From a candidate division TA06 bacterium DG_78 (GTDB lineage Bacteria > Hydrothermota > Tepidihabitantia > SM23-42), in assembly GCA_001303225.1 (NCBI GenBank), contig LJNI01000025.1:1-18594 (forward strand): a stretch of 18,594 nt of DNA, given 5' to 3'. Positions 7,915 to 16,636 of the stretch are shown here, piece by piece. The first letter of the stretch is position 1; each line of letters opens with the position of its first letter. The notes beneath the pieces were generated by a model that was not told where the DNA came from, did not search any database, and saw nothing but the letters and a program-made list of their open reading frames with translations. The position numbers and the translations under genes were made by a program.

Positions 7915-8130
7915 TTATTTTTTCAGTTTCTCTTCAGCTTCTTGTGGAGTAATTTTTCCTTTCTCTAAATCTTGAATAATAGCTTCTTTTTTATTTCTTC
8001 TGAACAAACCATACATATTAAGAATGCCAAAAAATATAAGGAGCAACGGCCAATCCCGTGTTAAGACCAATACTCCCAGATTACAGAACCAGAAGAAAAC
8101 TCCAAGAAAAACAAGCACAATGATCCACAT
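7915..8130 (-). CDS. Small membrane protein: LiaF-like TM pair with SHOCT-like tail
   Basis: 71 residues. Two hydrophobic segments (about 2-22 and 28-41) are joined by a short turn with TRDW, resembling the LiaI/LiaF-type transmembrane module (DUF5668) with its ...W-P-LLLI-x-x-GI... core. The C-terminal 25 residues (IIQDLEKGKITPQEAEEKLKK) have the pattern I-x-x-L-x-x-G-x-I-(T/S)-x-x-E-A-x-x-x-L of SHOCT-like helical hairpins, which often sit at the ends of membrane or stress proteins. The function is unknown. It is the last gene of a tight minus-strand group and starts at an ATG overlapping the previous stop (TAATG). The domain likenesses are by eye and the second is short. Confidence 0.65.
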   Translation of the reverse strand: MWIIVLVFLGVFFWFCNLGVLVLTRDWPLLLIFFGILNMYGLFRRNKKEAIIQDLEKGKITPQEAEEKLKK

Positions 8131-8375
8131 TACTTTTTATTGAACAACTCTCTTAATTTATCCGGCACAGAGATGTTATTTAGATCAAAAAATTTTAATT
8201 CGTCGATGAATATTTCTTCCTTAGCATCGCTTGATAATCGTTCATTGATAATGAAAAAAGATTTATCTCTCAATCGACAGTATCCACCGTGACCAAAGAA
8301 TTTATCGTATTTTACAGTTATTGATAGTTTTTGGCACAGTTCCTCAAGAAGGTTCAATACATTAGTTTTTTTCAC
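8130..8375 (-). CDS. Small conserved-looking protein of unknown function
   Basis: 81 residues, soluble, with no signal peptide or membrane segment. I do not recognise a named family. Visible features are an amphipathic N-terminal helix (about 3-18), a GHGGYCRLRDKSFFIIN block (28-44) that looks like a beta-hairpin with a Gly-Gly-Tyr-Cys turn, then an acidic helix and a C-terminal LRELF helix. The compact mixed pattern suggests a real folded domain. The start is GTG at 8375 and overlaps the end of the J-domain gene (GTGA); the stop overlaps the next ATG (TAATG). These overlaps on both sides strongly support that it is a translated gene in the same operon. Confidence 0.7.
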   Translation of the reverse strand: MKKTNVLNLLEELCQKLSITVKYDKFFGHGGYCRLRDKSFFIINERLSSDAKEEIFIDELKFFDLNNISVPDKLRELFNKK

Positions 8376-9013
8376 TTTCTACCCCCAAATAATTTAGAGA
8401 AAAAACCCTTCTTTTGTTGCTGTAATCTCTCAATCCCTGACTTCGCTGTTTTGTTTTTTGAATCCCAATTAATAGCTTCATAGTATGCCTGCAGGGCTTC
8501 TGATCTGTTACCGACAAATTCATGTGCTAATCCGAGATTTACATATAAGATTGGATTGAACATCAATTCTTTTATTGCCTGGGATAATTTTTCAAACCCT
8601 TCATTTTTGTATTGCTTTGTATAAACAAGAGCGAGACCTAAATATGAAATGTAGAGTGGTTGCGAGTTATATCTACATGCAATGCGTAATAGATTAGTAG
8701 CTCGCCAAGGATCACCCTGTTTTAAAAAGGCGATTGCTCTCATGAAAGCATTTTTTGCTTGAATTTCCCGTGCATTATCTTTTGGTTTCGCACCACTTTC
8801 TAACGATTTATCATATTCGCCTCTTAATTTTTCATCAGATAGTGTACGGTAGGCAGCAGTAATTTTCGCAAATTGCTCATGGGCATGTTGTTTTTTTTGT
8901 TTATCAGTGATATGGTCAGGATGATATTTTTGGGCAAGTCTTATATACGACCGTTTAATTTCACTCTGTGTCGCAGTATTTGAAACACCTAATATTGAAT
9001 AGTAATTCTCCAT
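8372..9013 (-). CDS. J-domain protein with C-terminal TPR-like repeats
   Basis: 213 residues. Residues about 3-68 form a J domain: YYSILGV at 4-10, the DnaK-stimulating HPD at 31-33 inside QKYHPD, and the helix-IV segment LSDEKLRGEYD. J domains stimulate Hsp70 ATPase activity. It lacks the Gly/Phe region and zinc fingers of DnaJ, so it is a specialised co-chaperone and not DnaJ itself. Residues about 85-200 are helical repeats resembling TPRs (for example AIAFLKQGDPWRATNLLRIA, then LGLAHEFVGNRSEALQAYYEA), followed by a basic tail ending FFSKLFGGRK. Such repeats usually bind protein partners. It sits downstream of a TPR protein and a zinc-ribbon fragment and overlaps the next gene by 4 bases. 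The client is unknown. Confidence 0.85.
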   Translation of the reverse strand: MENYYSILGVSNTATQSEIKRSYIRLAQKYHPDHITDKQKKQHAHEQFAKITAAYRTLSDEKLRGEYDKSLESGAKPKDNAREIQAKNAFMRAIAFLKQGDPWRATNLLRIACRYNSQPLYISYLGLALVYTKQYKNEGFEKLSQAIKELMFNPILYVNLGLAHEFVGNRSEALQAYYEAINWDSKNKTAKSGIERLQQQKKGFFSKLFGGRK

Positions 9014-9030
9014 TTCTTATTAAATGATAA

Positions 9031-9179
9031 TTAAAATTTAGAATTTGTCAATAAGTTTTTCTCCTTCTTTTTCAGATTAACAAATCGGATAAATCGACAA
9101 TTATGGCAAACCCATTTCTTTTTTTGTGGTGTATTCCCTTTATTTCTTTCATTCGATGACCACAACGTGGACAAATCAT
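9031..9179 (-). pseudogene. Small zinc-ribbon ORF split by a frameshift at an A7 run
   Basis: From the ATG at 9179 the first frame reads MICPRCGHRMKEIKGIHHKK and then goes out of phase, stopping after about 35 residues. In the -1 frame the region continues with KKWVCHNCRFIRFV and ends at a TAA at 9031-9033. The two halves each carry one C-x2-C pair, and together they would make a normal four-cysteine zinc ribbon of about 49 residues. The break is at a run of seven A's (9125-9119 on the minus strand); one extra A would restore a single frame. It could be an assembly error, a recent mutation, or slippage-dependent expression. The ATG is 11 nt after the TPR gene's stop, and the DnaJ-like gene follows 17 nt after the TAA, so it fits the operon. 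Confidence 0.6.
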
Positions 9180-9190
9180 GATAAAATTGG

Positions 9191-9484
9191 CTAGTCTTTT
9201 TTCTTCTCAGCATTTTTTTCTGCGATTTTTTGCTTAAGTTCCTTGAGTCGCATTTCAGCATTGCTAAAACTCTTATCGAGGGTTAATGTTTTTTCGTACA
9301 TTTTTATCGCTTCTGGTAGTTTTTCAGCACCTTCATATGCAAGTCCTAAGTAGTAATAAACTTCAGGTTCATGAGGATTCATTTTCAGTGCCTCACTAAA
9401 TTTAATTATCGCCTTTTCATACTCTTTATTTAAAAGATATGATTGGCCCACTTCCAATAATACTTCAATTTCTCCCTGTTCCAT
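9191..9484 (-). CDS. Small TPR-repeat protein
   Basis: 97 residues from the ATG at 9484, which is preceded by a purine-rich AAGGAAAGGAG. An upstream in-frame ATG at 9541 would add 19 unlike residues and is less likely. Two clear TPR motifs are present: residues about 5-36 (GQSYLLNKEYEKAIIKFSEA) and about 40-70 (LGLAYEGAEKLPEAIKMYEK), with the expected Gly/Ala/Tyr and Ala-20/Pro-32 positions. A capping helix and a Lys/Glu-rich tail (KQKIAEKNAEKKKD) follow. TPRs mediate protein contacts; no enzymatic domain or signal peptide is seen, so it is probably a cytoplasmic adaptor. It is the first gene of the minus-strand run leading to the J-domain protein, hinting at a shared chaperone-like role, which is inference. 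Confidence 0.8.
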   Translation of the reverse strand: MEQGEIEVLLEVGQSYLLNKEYEKAIIKFSEALKMNPHEPEVYYYLGLAYEGAEKLPEAIKMYEKTLTLDKSFSNAEMRLKELKQKIAEKNAEKKKD

Positions 9485-9559
9485 GCTCCTTTCCTTTTTT
9501 AAAAAGATATAAACATAAATGGAATGAAATGTATTGTGCATATGCGGTTGTGTAGACCA

Positions 9560-9575
9560 GTGTACAATTGTTCAC
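9560..9575. promoter_or_regulatory. Imperfect palindrome upstream of the TPR/J-domain operon
   Basis: GTGTACAATTGTTCAC is a 16-bp near-palindrome (7 of 8 pairs match) located between the end of nadB and the start of the TPR gene, about 76 bp before the ATG at 9484. It has the size and symmetry of a dimeric repressor site, but no clear promoter of the TTGACA-N16-TANNNT kind overlaps it. It could equally be part of a nadB 3' structure. Confidence 0.3.
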
Positions 9576-9586
9576 CGCTATTCATA

Positions 9587-11116
9587 TCACTGTTCTTTTT
9601 TTACAATAGTATCTTTTAAGAATTTTTTGTTTTTATGTGGATATTCTTGGATATAATGCAAGCCTCTCGATTCCTTACGTAATAAAGCAGACTCGATGAT
9701 AAGTTTTGCGACGTCGGTAATATTGCGTGATTCAGCATTAATGAGGTGAATTCCATCATCAAACTGCTGTGAGTACCGGTCGATCGAGTGTTTCGCTTCC
9801 TCCAATCCATATTCAGTTTTAATGACTCCACAATACTGATGCATTAATTCTTTTATTGCCAACTTGAAGTTAGGACCTATGCGTGCAGCAGCTTTTTTCA
9901 TTTTGAAGTGTTTATGTATCTTCATACTTTTAACACTCTTAATCTTTTGTGACGCCCGAGTGGCGAAAACGAGTGCTTCGAGTAGTGAATTTGATGCTAA
10001 CCGATTTGCGCCATGTACACCTGTACATGCACATTCTCCAAGTGCAAATAATCGAGGGATAGATGATTCACCCCACGTATTGACCAGAATACCACCGCAG
10101 AGATAATGAGCTGTCGGAACTACAGGGATCGGTTCACGGGTAACATCAATGCCCCAACGGAGGCATGTCTCATAAATAGTAGGAAAGCGTTTTTTTATGA
10201 AGGCAGCTCTGCGATGAGAAATATCAAGCAATACATACTTTGCTTCAGTTTTTAACATTTCTGATACACATGCACGTGCAACAACATCACGTGGCGCAAG
10301 ATTACCAGAATGACTATATTTGTGCATAAATGGCACACCATCCTTGGTTTTTAATACACCACCCTCGCCTCGTACTGCTTCTGATATAAGGAATGAACGT
10401 CCTTCGATTTTTATATTATAGACAGCCGTAGGGTGAAACTGAACAAATTCCATATTAGCGATTTTTGCTCCAGCTCGATATGCCATGGCGATACCATCGC
10501 CTGTTGCAATGGATGGATTCGTTGTATGAAGATAGACTTGACCAGCACCTCCAGTTGCAAGGACAGTTACATTGGCAAAGAGGGTGTTAATTTTTTGCGT
10601 ATCAGCCTCGAAGTAGTATATTCCTATACATTTTTCATGCTGTATAATAAGGTCAAGGACGATTTCATTTTCACTTATAGTGACACCTTCTTTTTTTGCC
10701 TCTTCGAGCAATATTCTTTCAATTTCCCAACCTGTGAAGTCTTTTGCGTGCACAATCCGTCGCTGTGAATGTCCTCCTTCCTTACCAAGATCAAATGTTT
10801 TGCCATTACTCGTTGAAAAACGACAACCCATATCATGTAGTTCCTTAACCAGTCGTGGTCCCTGTTTGACCATTATTTCTACTGCCTTACAATGGCAAAG
10901 CCCTTCACCAACCATCAGAGTATCCTTTATGTGGTTCTTGAATGAATCATCTTTACCAAAAACAGCGGCAATACCACCTTGGGCGTAGTTGGTGTTCGTA
11001 TCAGCTTTTCTCTTTTTGGTCAGGATAAGTGTCTCACCAAGGTGAGCTACTTTGGTTGCAAAGGTGAGTCCTGCAATGCCTGAGCCTACAACGAGGAAAT
11101 CTACTCTTTTAGGCAT
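9587..11116 (-). CDS. nadB: L-aspartate oxidase
   Basis: Oxidises L-aspartate to iminoaspartate with FAD, the first step of de novo NAD synthesis; quinolinate synthase (NadA) would use the product but is not in the window. 509 residues, normal length. Seen: FAD-binding GSGIAGL at 11-17, TNYAQGGIAA at 42-51, the substrate-region GKEGGHSQRRIVHAKDFTG at 111-129, ATGGAGQVY near 187-195, FHPTA at 227-231, the catalytic-region APRDVVARA at 274-282, HYLCGG at 337-342 and HGANRLASNSLLEAL at 368-382. The C-terminal domain ends with the family's SRG-x-HY-x-x-x-YP segment. These features separate it from the related succinate dehydrogenase and fumarate reductase flavoproteins. The ATG is only 6 nt after a -10 box, so the mRNA is predicted leaderless. 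It is divergent from ligA. Confidence 0.94.
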   Translation of the reverse strand: MPKRVDFLVVGSGIAGLTFATKVAHLGETLILTKKRKADTNTNYAQGGIAAVFGKDDSFKNHIKDTLMVGEGLCHCKAVEIMVKQGPRLVKELHDMGCRFSTSNGKTFDLGKEGGHSQRRIVHAKDFTGWEIERILLEEAKKEGVTISENEIVLDLIIQHEKCIGIYYFEADTQKINTLFANVTVLATGGAGQVYLHTTNPSIATGDGIAMAYRAGAKIANMEFVQFHPTAVYNIKIEGRSFLISEAVRGEGGVLKTKDGVPFMHKYSHSGNLAPRDVVARACVSEMLKTEAKYVLLDISHRRAAFIKKRFPTIYETCLRWGIDVTREPIPVVPTAHYLCGGILVNTWGESSIPRLFALGECACTGVHGANRLASNSLLEALVFATRASQKIKSVKSMKIHKHFKMKKAAARIGPNFKLAIKELMHQYCGVIKTEYGLEEAKHSIDRYSQQFDDGIHLINAESRNITDVAKLIIESALLRKESRGLHYIQEYPHKNKKFLKDTIVKKEQ

Positions 11117-11122
11117 CAGATA

Positions 11123-11150
11123 ATTGTATATAAAACTCTCTCTTTGTCAA
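11123..11150 (-). promoter_or_regulatory. Promoter of nadB, predicted leaderless
   Basis: On the minus strand: -35 TTGACA (11150-11145), 16-bp spacer, -10 TACAAT (11128-11123), then 6 nt to the ATG at 11116. Initiation at the usual distance falls at the start codon, and there is no room for a Shine-Dalgarno sequence. Confidence 0.75.
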
Positions 11151-11178
11151 TAAATACATACATTCATGTCTCTCAATC

Positions 11179-11206
11179 TTGACTTACATAGGCCTGTAAA
11201 TATAAT
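11179..11206 (+). promoter_or_regulatory. Promoter of ligA, predicted leaderless
   Basis: -35 TTGACT (11179-11184), 16-bp spacer, perfect -10 TATAAT (11201-11206), then 5 nt (AATTT) to the GTG at 11212. The transcript should begin at or next to the start codon. It lies 28 bp from the divergent nadB -35, so the two promoters share a short control region. Confidence 0.78.
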
Positions 11207-11208
11207 AA

Positions 11209-13227
<2,019 letters not shown>

Positions 13228-13233
13228 CGCTGT

Positions 13234-13247
13234 TTAGTTTGAACTAA
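13234..13247. terminator. Weak palindrome between convergent ligA and hutH
   Basis: TTAGTT-TG-AACTAA is a small symmetrical sequence in the 25-bp gap between the two stop codons. It could act as a bidirectional terminator, but the stem is AT-rich and no long T-run follows on either strand. Confidence 0.25.
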
Positions 13248-13252
13248 GTTTG

Positions 13253-14743
13253 CTACTTGATTAAATTTTTATCAATCAAATTTTTTATCTTTTCAATCTC
13301 TGGTGTTAAAGGACAATCGGTCTTGGTAAATGGAACAACATTTCGTATTTTCTGTTTAACTTTCTCCAAAATAGGGGAGGTTTTCAGAGGTTTTGATAGA
13401 TCAAGGGCCTGGCATGCACAGAGTAATTCAATTGCCAATACATATTTTGTGTTTTCGAGTACCTCGAGTGCCTTTAATCCTGCATTCATCGACATACTCA
13501 CATGGTCTTCTTGGCTGGCCGATGTTGGTATCGAATCAACAGATGCTGGATGACTCAAGACTTTATTGTGTGATACAAGAGAAGCAGCTGTCACCTGGGC
13601 CATCATGAATCCAGAATTAAGACCGGGGTGGAGTGTAAGAAATGGATTGAGGTGAGAAAGTCTACCGTCGAGTAGTCGAAAAATTCTTCGTTCAGAAATT
13701 GAGGCAAGTTCTGCGAGACTAATTGTCATGTTATCAAGGGTAAAGGCTATCGGTTCACCATGGAAATTACCGCCACTGAGTATGCGATTTTGTTTGGGAA
13801 AGATAATTGGATTGTCTGTCACTGCATTTATCTCAATTTCAATTGTCTGTCGGGTAAACTGAAATATATCTCTGACTGCTCCATGGACCTGTGCCATACA
13901 CCGGAGTGAATATGGATCCTGAACCTTTCTGCATTTTCTATGTGATTTCTCAATGGTGCTTCCCCTAAGTAATTTTCTTATATTCTGTGCCGACTGTTGA
14001 GCACCAGGATGAGGTCGAACATCAAAGATGCGATGATCAAATTGTGTATGAGCACCTTTCAAAGCTTCGAGACTCATTGCTCCACACGTATCAGCAAGTA
14101 CACATAGATTTTGTCCCTCAAAATTTATAATACTAGCAATCGCAGTGGAAAATTGAGTGCCATTGATGAGCGATAACCCCTCTTTCGGTTGTAGTGTTAT
14201 TTTTTTTACCTTGGCGATGCGCAGTGCTCTATCTGCCCTCAGCTTTTTACCATTGTAGAAAACTTGTCCTTTACCAATGAGCGTAAGGCCAATGGCAGCC
14301 AATGGTGCAAGATCACCAGATGCACCAACCGAGCCTTTCGTGGGTACAATCGGGACAACATTTTTATTCAAAAGAGCGATGAGGTTTTTAATTAACTGCG
14401 GAGAAACGCCAGAATTACCTTTTACGAGTGTATTAATACGTAATACCATTGCCGCACGCACTGTTTCGGGTTCAAATACCTTACCAACCCCAGCGTGATG
14501 GCTCAATATAATATTTTTCTGAACCTTTTTTAAATGTTGAGGGCTGATGCAAACCTGCGCAAGTGCGCCAAAACCAGTATTAATACCATAGATTGGTTTT
14601 TTATCGCTGAGGTGTTTTTGAATGAATGCAGCAGCATCCTTGATTAATTGCCACTGTTTTTGTTTAACTGCTGCTTTTTCTCTATATCGCGCAATCCTAA
14701 TGAGTTTCTTTATGGTAAGGTGTTTACCATCGAGAATTACCAT
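13253..14743 (-). CDS. hutH: Histidine ammonia-lyase
   Basis: Deaminates L-histidine to trans-urocanate with the self-made MIO cofactor. 496 residues, normal length. The cofactor triad Ala-Ser-Gly is at 141-143 in VGASGDLAPLA. Other blocks: YGINTGFG at 52-59 with the catalytic Tyr52, SHHAGVG at 81-87 (the Ser-His typical of histidine lyases; usually SHAAGVG), QNIRKLLRGS, VQDPYSLRCMAQVHG, ILSGGNFHGEP, and PASVDSIPTSASQEDHVSM. These favour histidine over phenylalanine or tyrosine as substrate, but related MIO enzymes cannot be fully excluded. The ATG overlaps the end of the preceding membrane-protein gene by 7 bases. No hutU, hutI or hutG is nearby, and both upstream genes in the transcript encode envelope proteins, an odd setting for a histidine-degradation enzyme. 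Confidence 0.9.
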   Translation of the reverse strand: MVILDGKHLTIKKLIRIARYREKAAVKQKQWQLIKDAAAFIQKHLSDKKPIYGINTGFGALAQVCISPQHLKKVQKNIILSHHAGVGKVFEPETVRAAMVLRINTLVKGNSGVSPQLIKNLIALLNKNVVPIVPTKGSVGASGDLAPLAAIGLTLIGKGQVFYNGKKLRADRALRIAKVKKITLQPKEGLSLINGTQFSTAIASIINFEGQNLCVLADTCGAMSLEALKGAHTQFDHRIFDVRPHPGAQQSAQNIRKLLRGSTIEKSHRKCRKVQDPYSLRCMAQVHGAVRDIFQFTRQTIEIEINAVTDNPIIFPKQNRILSGGNFHGEPIAFTLDNMTISLAELASISERRIFRLLDGRLSHLNPFLTLHPGLNSGFMMAQVTAASLVSHNKVLSHPASVDSIPTSASQEDHVSMSMNAGLKALEVLENTKYVLAIELLCACQALDLSKPLKTSPILEKVKQKIRNVVPFTKTDCPLTPEIEKIKNLIDKNLIK

Positions 14744-15096
14744 GTGAGTTTTATGCCAAAACTGATTTTATCAATATCTGCTTCAACGTCAAAACCATAC
14801 ATTTTTGCGCCAACATACGCATCTGCAAGTGAATAACCAAAGACAAAAAGTCCCCACCAGAGCAGAGAGTTCCTCTGCTCAACGTTATCTTCACGATGAT
14901 ATTTATATGCATAGTAGCCAAGAGCGATTTCTGTGGAGGCTATGACAATCCCCGGAATATACCTACTTGTATAGAATTGCCCACCACCAGGTAACACACA
15001 GAGTAGCATCGCCAGGTTTGCATTTTTTTCTTCAGCGTGCACGACATTCATACTCACTAACAGAATGACCACAATGCATAATGAAGATTTTTTCAT
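14737..15096 (-). CDS. Small secreted or membrane protein, DUF5683-like
   Basis: 119 residues. The N-terminus is a signal peptide with likely cleavage after Ala21 (VHA|EE). The next part has the pattern ...PGGGQFYTSRYIPGIVIAS (35-53), close to the P-G-x-GQFY-x-x-x-x-x-x-G pattern of DUF5683-type membrane proteins, followed by further hydrophobic segments (about 48-64 and 78-98). The C-terminus is polar, ending in an FGIKLTW segment that could be a terminal beta strand. Function unknown; such proteins are common in diderm genomes and are often listed only as hypothetical. The start follows the upstream stop by 1 nt, and its end overlaps hutH by 7 bases, so all three genes are probably one transcript. 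Confidence 0.7.
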   Translation of the reverse strand: MKKSSLCIVVILLVSMNVVHAEEKNANLAMLLCVLPGGGQFYTSRYIPGIVIASTEIALGYYAYKYHREDNVEQRNSLLWWGLFVFGYSLADAYVGAKMYGFDVEADIDKISFGIKLTW

Positions 15097-15097
15097 A

Positions 15098-15508
15098 CTA
15101 TTTCACTAGTTTATATTCAAATCGCTCGATTGAATCGATGACCACATAACAGGTAAAATTTTCGTATACAAGTTTCTGGTCAGCGAGAAATGCGATCACA
15201 TCTGTAGCTCTTGTAATGGCATGAGGCGCAGAGATGTATATTTCGAGTTCTGTATAATTTTGATCGAATTTTCTTAGAATTTCAACTTCACCATAAGGTG
15301 AAAGTCTATCATCTCTGAAAAATCTGTCAATGGCAAAACGATCACGTGTGCCATCCATTCCTTTTTCGCCTTTCAAAACGTTCTCCCACATCGCAATTTC
15401 TTCTTCTAATTTATCGAGGTCCGTTTTTATGGGAACATATTGTGTTTTGTAAGTATAATAAATTACAATAATGAGGACTATACTAATAATCCAACCCAAA
15501 TACTTCAT
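15098..15508 (-). CDS. Membrane-anchored protein of unknown function
   Basis: 136 residues. One N-terminal membrane helix (about 4-20), then a short coiled-coil segment (about 27-48, LDKLEEEIAMWENVLKGEKG), then a mixed alpha/beta domain of about 80 residues. This layout (helix, coil, small periplasmic domain) resembles assembly proteins such as PilO/GspM-like subunits in outline only; I cannot assign a family. The ATG at 15508 has AAGGA 9 nt upstream and is served by a clear promoter at 15528-15555. It is the first gene of the transcript that runs into the DUF5683-like gene and hutH. Confidence 0.7.
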   Translation of the reverse strand: MKYLGWIISIVLIIVIYYTYKTQYVPIKTDLDKLEEEIAMWENVLKGEKGMDGTRDRFAIDRFFRDDRLSPYGEVEILRKFDQNYTELEIYISAPHAITRATDVIAFLADQKLVYENFTCYVVIDSIERFEYKLVK

Positions 15509-15527
15509 AACTTTTTATCCTTATGTA

Positions 15528-15555
15528 ACTATACACAGTTTTCTTTTTGTGTCAA
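15528..15555 (-). promoter_or_regulatory. Promoter of the 15508-13253 operon
   Basis: On the minus strand: -35 TTGACA (15555-15550), 16-bp spacer, -10 TATAGT (15533-15528), then 19 nt to the ATG at 15508. The predicted leader is only about 12-13 nt and begins at the AAGGA ribosome site. The outermost base of the -35 is also the first base of an 11-bp inverted repeat. Confidence 0.75.
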
Positions 15556-15662
15556 CCCCGTTAGAAAGTACATAAGGTGGTAATTTCCTACATACTATTA
15601 CATAAATTACAAACCCGACATAAATTTAACTGTCCAGAACATGTGAGTATATCTAACGGGGT
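15555..15662. repeat. 108-bp segment bounded by 11-bp inverted repeats
   Basis: ACCCCGTTAGA at 15555-15565 and its exact complement TCTAACGGGGT at 15652-15662 bound an AT-rich, non-coding interior in the gap between mutM and the 15508 gene. The layout resembles a small non-autonomous (MITE-like) element. No target-site duplication is evident (flanks GTCA and ACAT). Alternatively the arms could pair as a long-range RNA stem or be two copies of a regulatory site. Confidence 0.45.
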
Positions 15663-15683
15663 ACATGGTAATAATTTGTTGAA

Positions 15684-16508
15684 CTACTTCTGACATGTAG
15701 GACAGTATCGTGTACTGCGGTTGCTGATTTTTTGTATTGCGATTTTTGTACCGCAAATACGGCACGGTTCATGTTCTCGTGAATACACATAGAGGGAATT
15801 TTGAAACTTACCATTTTTACCATCAGTGCGAGTATAGTCACCAATCGAAGTTCCAAAATTATCTATCGCTCTGTATAACACACTCTTCAGCGAAACGAGG
15901 AGCTTGAATGTCTCTATGACAGTTAACTTATTGGCCTTCCTCAATGGTCGTATACCAGCGTGAAAAAGCGCCTCATCCGAATATATATTACCCACGCCTG
16001 CGCAAATGCTCTGATCTAAAAGGAGTGCTTTTATTTTTGCCTTTCTTCCATTGATTTTATTTCTGAAATAATTAAGATCAAACTCTGGCGATATAGGTTC
16101 GTAACCGAGTGTATAGTAACCCTTTGGTATTTTAATGTTTTTATCATTTTGTAAAAAGTAGATTCGACCGAGAACTCTCGGTTCATTAAAGAAAAGTTGA
16201 TAATCATTGAGTGTGATGATGACACGGGTGAATCGTTCGTGCTGAGCATCACGATTCCTTAGATATATAGTTCCTGACAGACGTAGGTGAAAGATAATTC
16301 TCGAATCGTGAGATAGCTCTAATATCAAATATTTAGCCCTTCTCGTTACATCAATAATTTGCTTATCGATAATAGAAGTACAAAAGTCTTTTGCTTTTGG
16401 GTAGCCGATAACATCTTTTCGTAACAGCGTACAACCCTGAATTTTTTGATTGATTACTCTTGGTTTTAATTCTCTTCTTATTGTTTCGACTTCTGGTAGT
16501 TCAGGCAT
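15684..16508 (-). CDS. mutM: Formamidopyrimidine-DNA glycosylase
   Basis: Bifunctional glycosylase/AP lyase that removes 8-oxoguanine and FapyG from DNA. 274 residues, normal length. The N-terminus PELPEVE provides the catalytic Pro2 and Glu3. Lys59 (RRAKYLI) is the conserved beta-delta lysine. The H2TH region has QSICAGVGNIYSDEALF (166-182) with Asn174. The C-terminal zinc finger has Cys249, Cys252, Cys269 and Cys272 and the (G/N)RST loop with Arg264, so it is a true Fpg, not a zinc-less relative. Odd: of the lesion-wedge residues Met-Arg-Phe (E. coli Met73, Arg108, Phe110), Arg111 is kept, but the Met and Phe positions are Leu77 and Leu113. No strong promoter or ribosome site is seen before the ATG. 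Confidence 0.94.
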   Translation of the reverse strand: MPELPEVETIRRELKPRVINQKIQGCTLLRKDVIGYPKAKDFCTSIIDKQIIDVTRRAKYLILELSHDSRIIFHLRLSGTIYLRNRDAQHERFTRVIITLNDYQLFFNEPRVLGRIYFLQNDKNIKIPKGYYTLGYEPISPEFDLNYFRNKINGRKAKIKALLLDQSICAGVGNIYSDEALFHAGIRPLRKANKLTVIETFKLLVSLKSVLYRAIDNFGTSIGDYTRTDGKNGKFQNSLYVYSREHEPCRICGTKIAIQKISNRSTRYCPTCQK

Positions 16509-16636
16509 ATGTGTTTAAGAAGTTAATAGTTCTACGTTCTGGGTGTCGAATTTCGCATCGTAAATGGCCATGGGAATTACGATAAACAGTTAACGATACG
16601 GGCAGCGATGACGTATAACGATTAGCGGATGACATA

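Noticed and set aside
9119..9125. Programmed -1 ribosomal frameshift in the zinc-ribbon ORF
   Set aside because: In the frame that starts at 9179 the heptamer reads C-AAA-AAA and not a standard X-XXY-YYZ site, and I see no downstream stem-loop; a missing A or polymerase slippage is simpler.
9484..9541. Longer start for the TPR protein at 9541 adding 19 residues
   Set aside because: The extra residues (MHNTFHSIYVYIFLKKERS) do not fit a TPR or signal peptide, and a purine-rich AAGGAAAGGAG directly precedes the ATG at 9484.
16509..16636. Gap between mutM and the AsmA-like gene, with ATACG/CGTAT and GATGA/TCATC short inverted repeats
   Set aside because: Stems are only 5 bp and no promoter of the common type is present; I see nothing I can support here.
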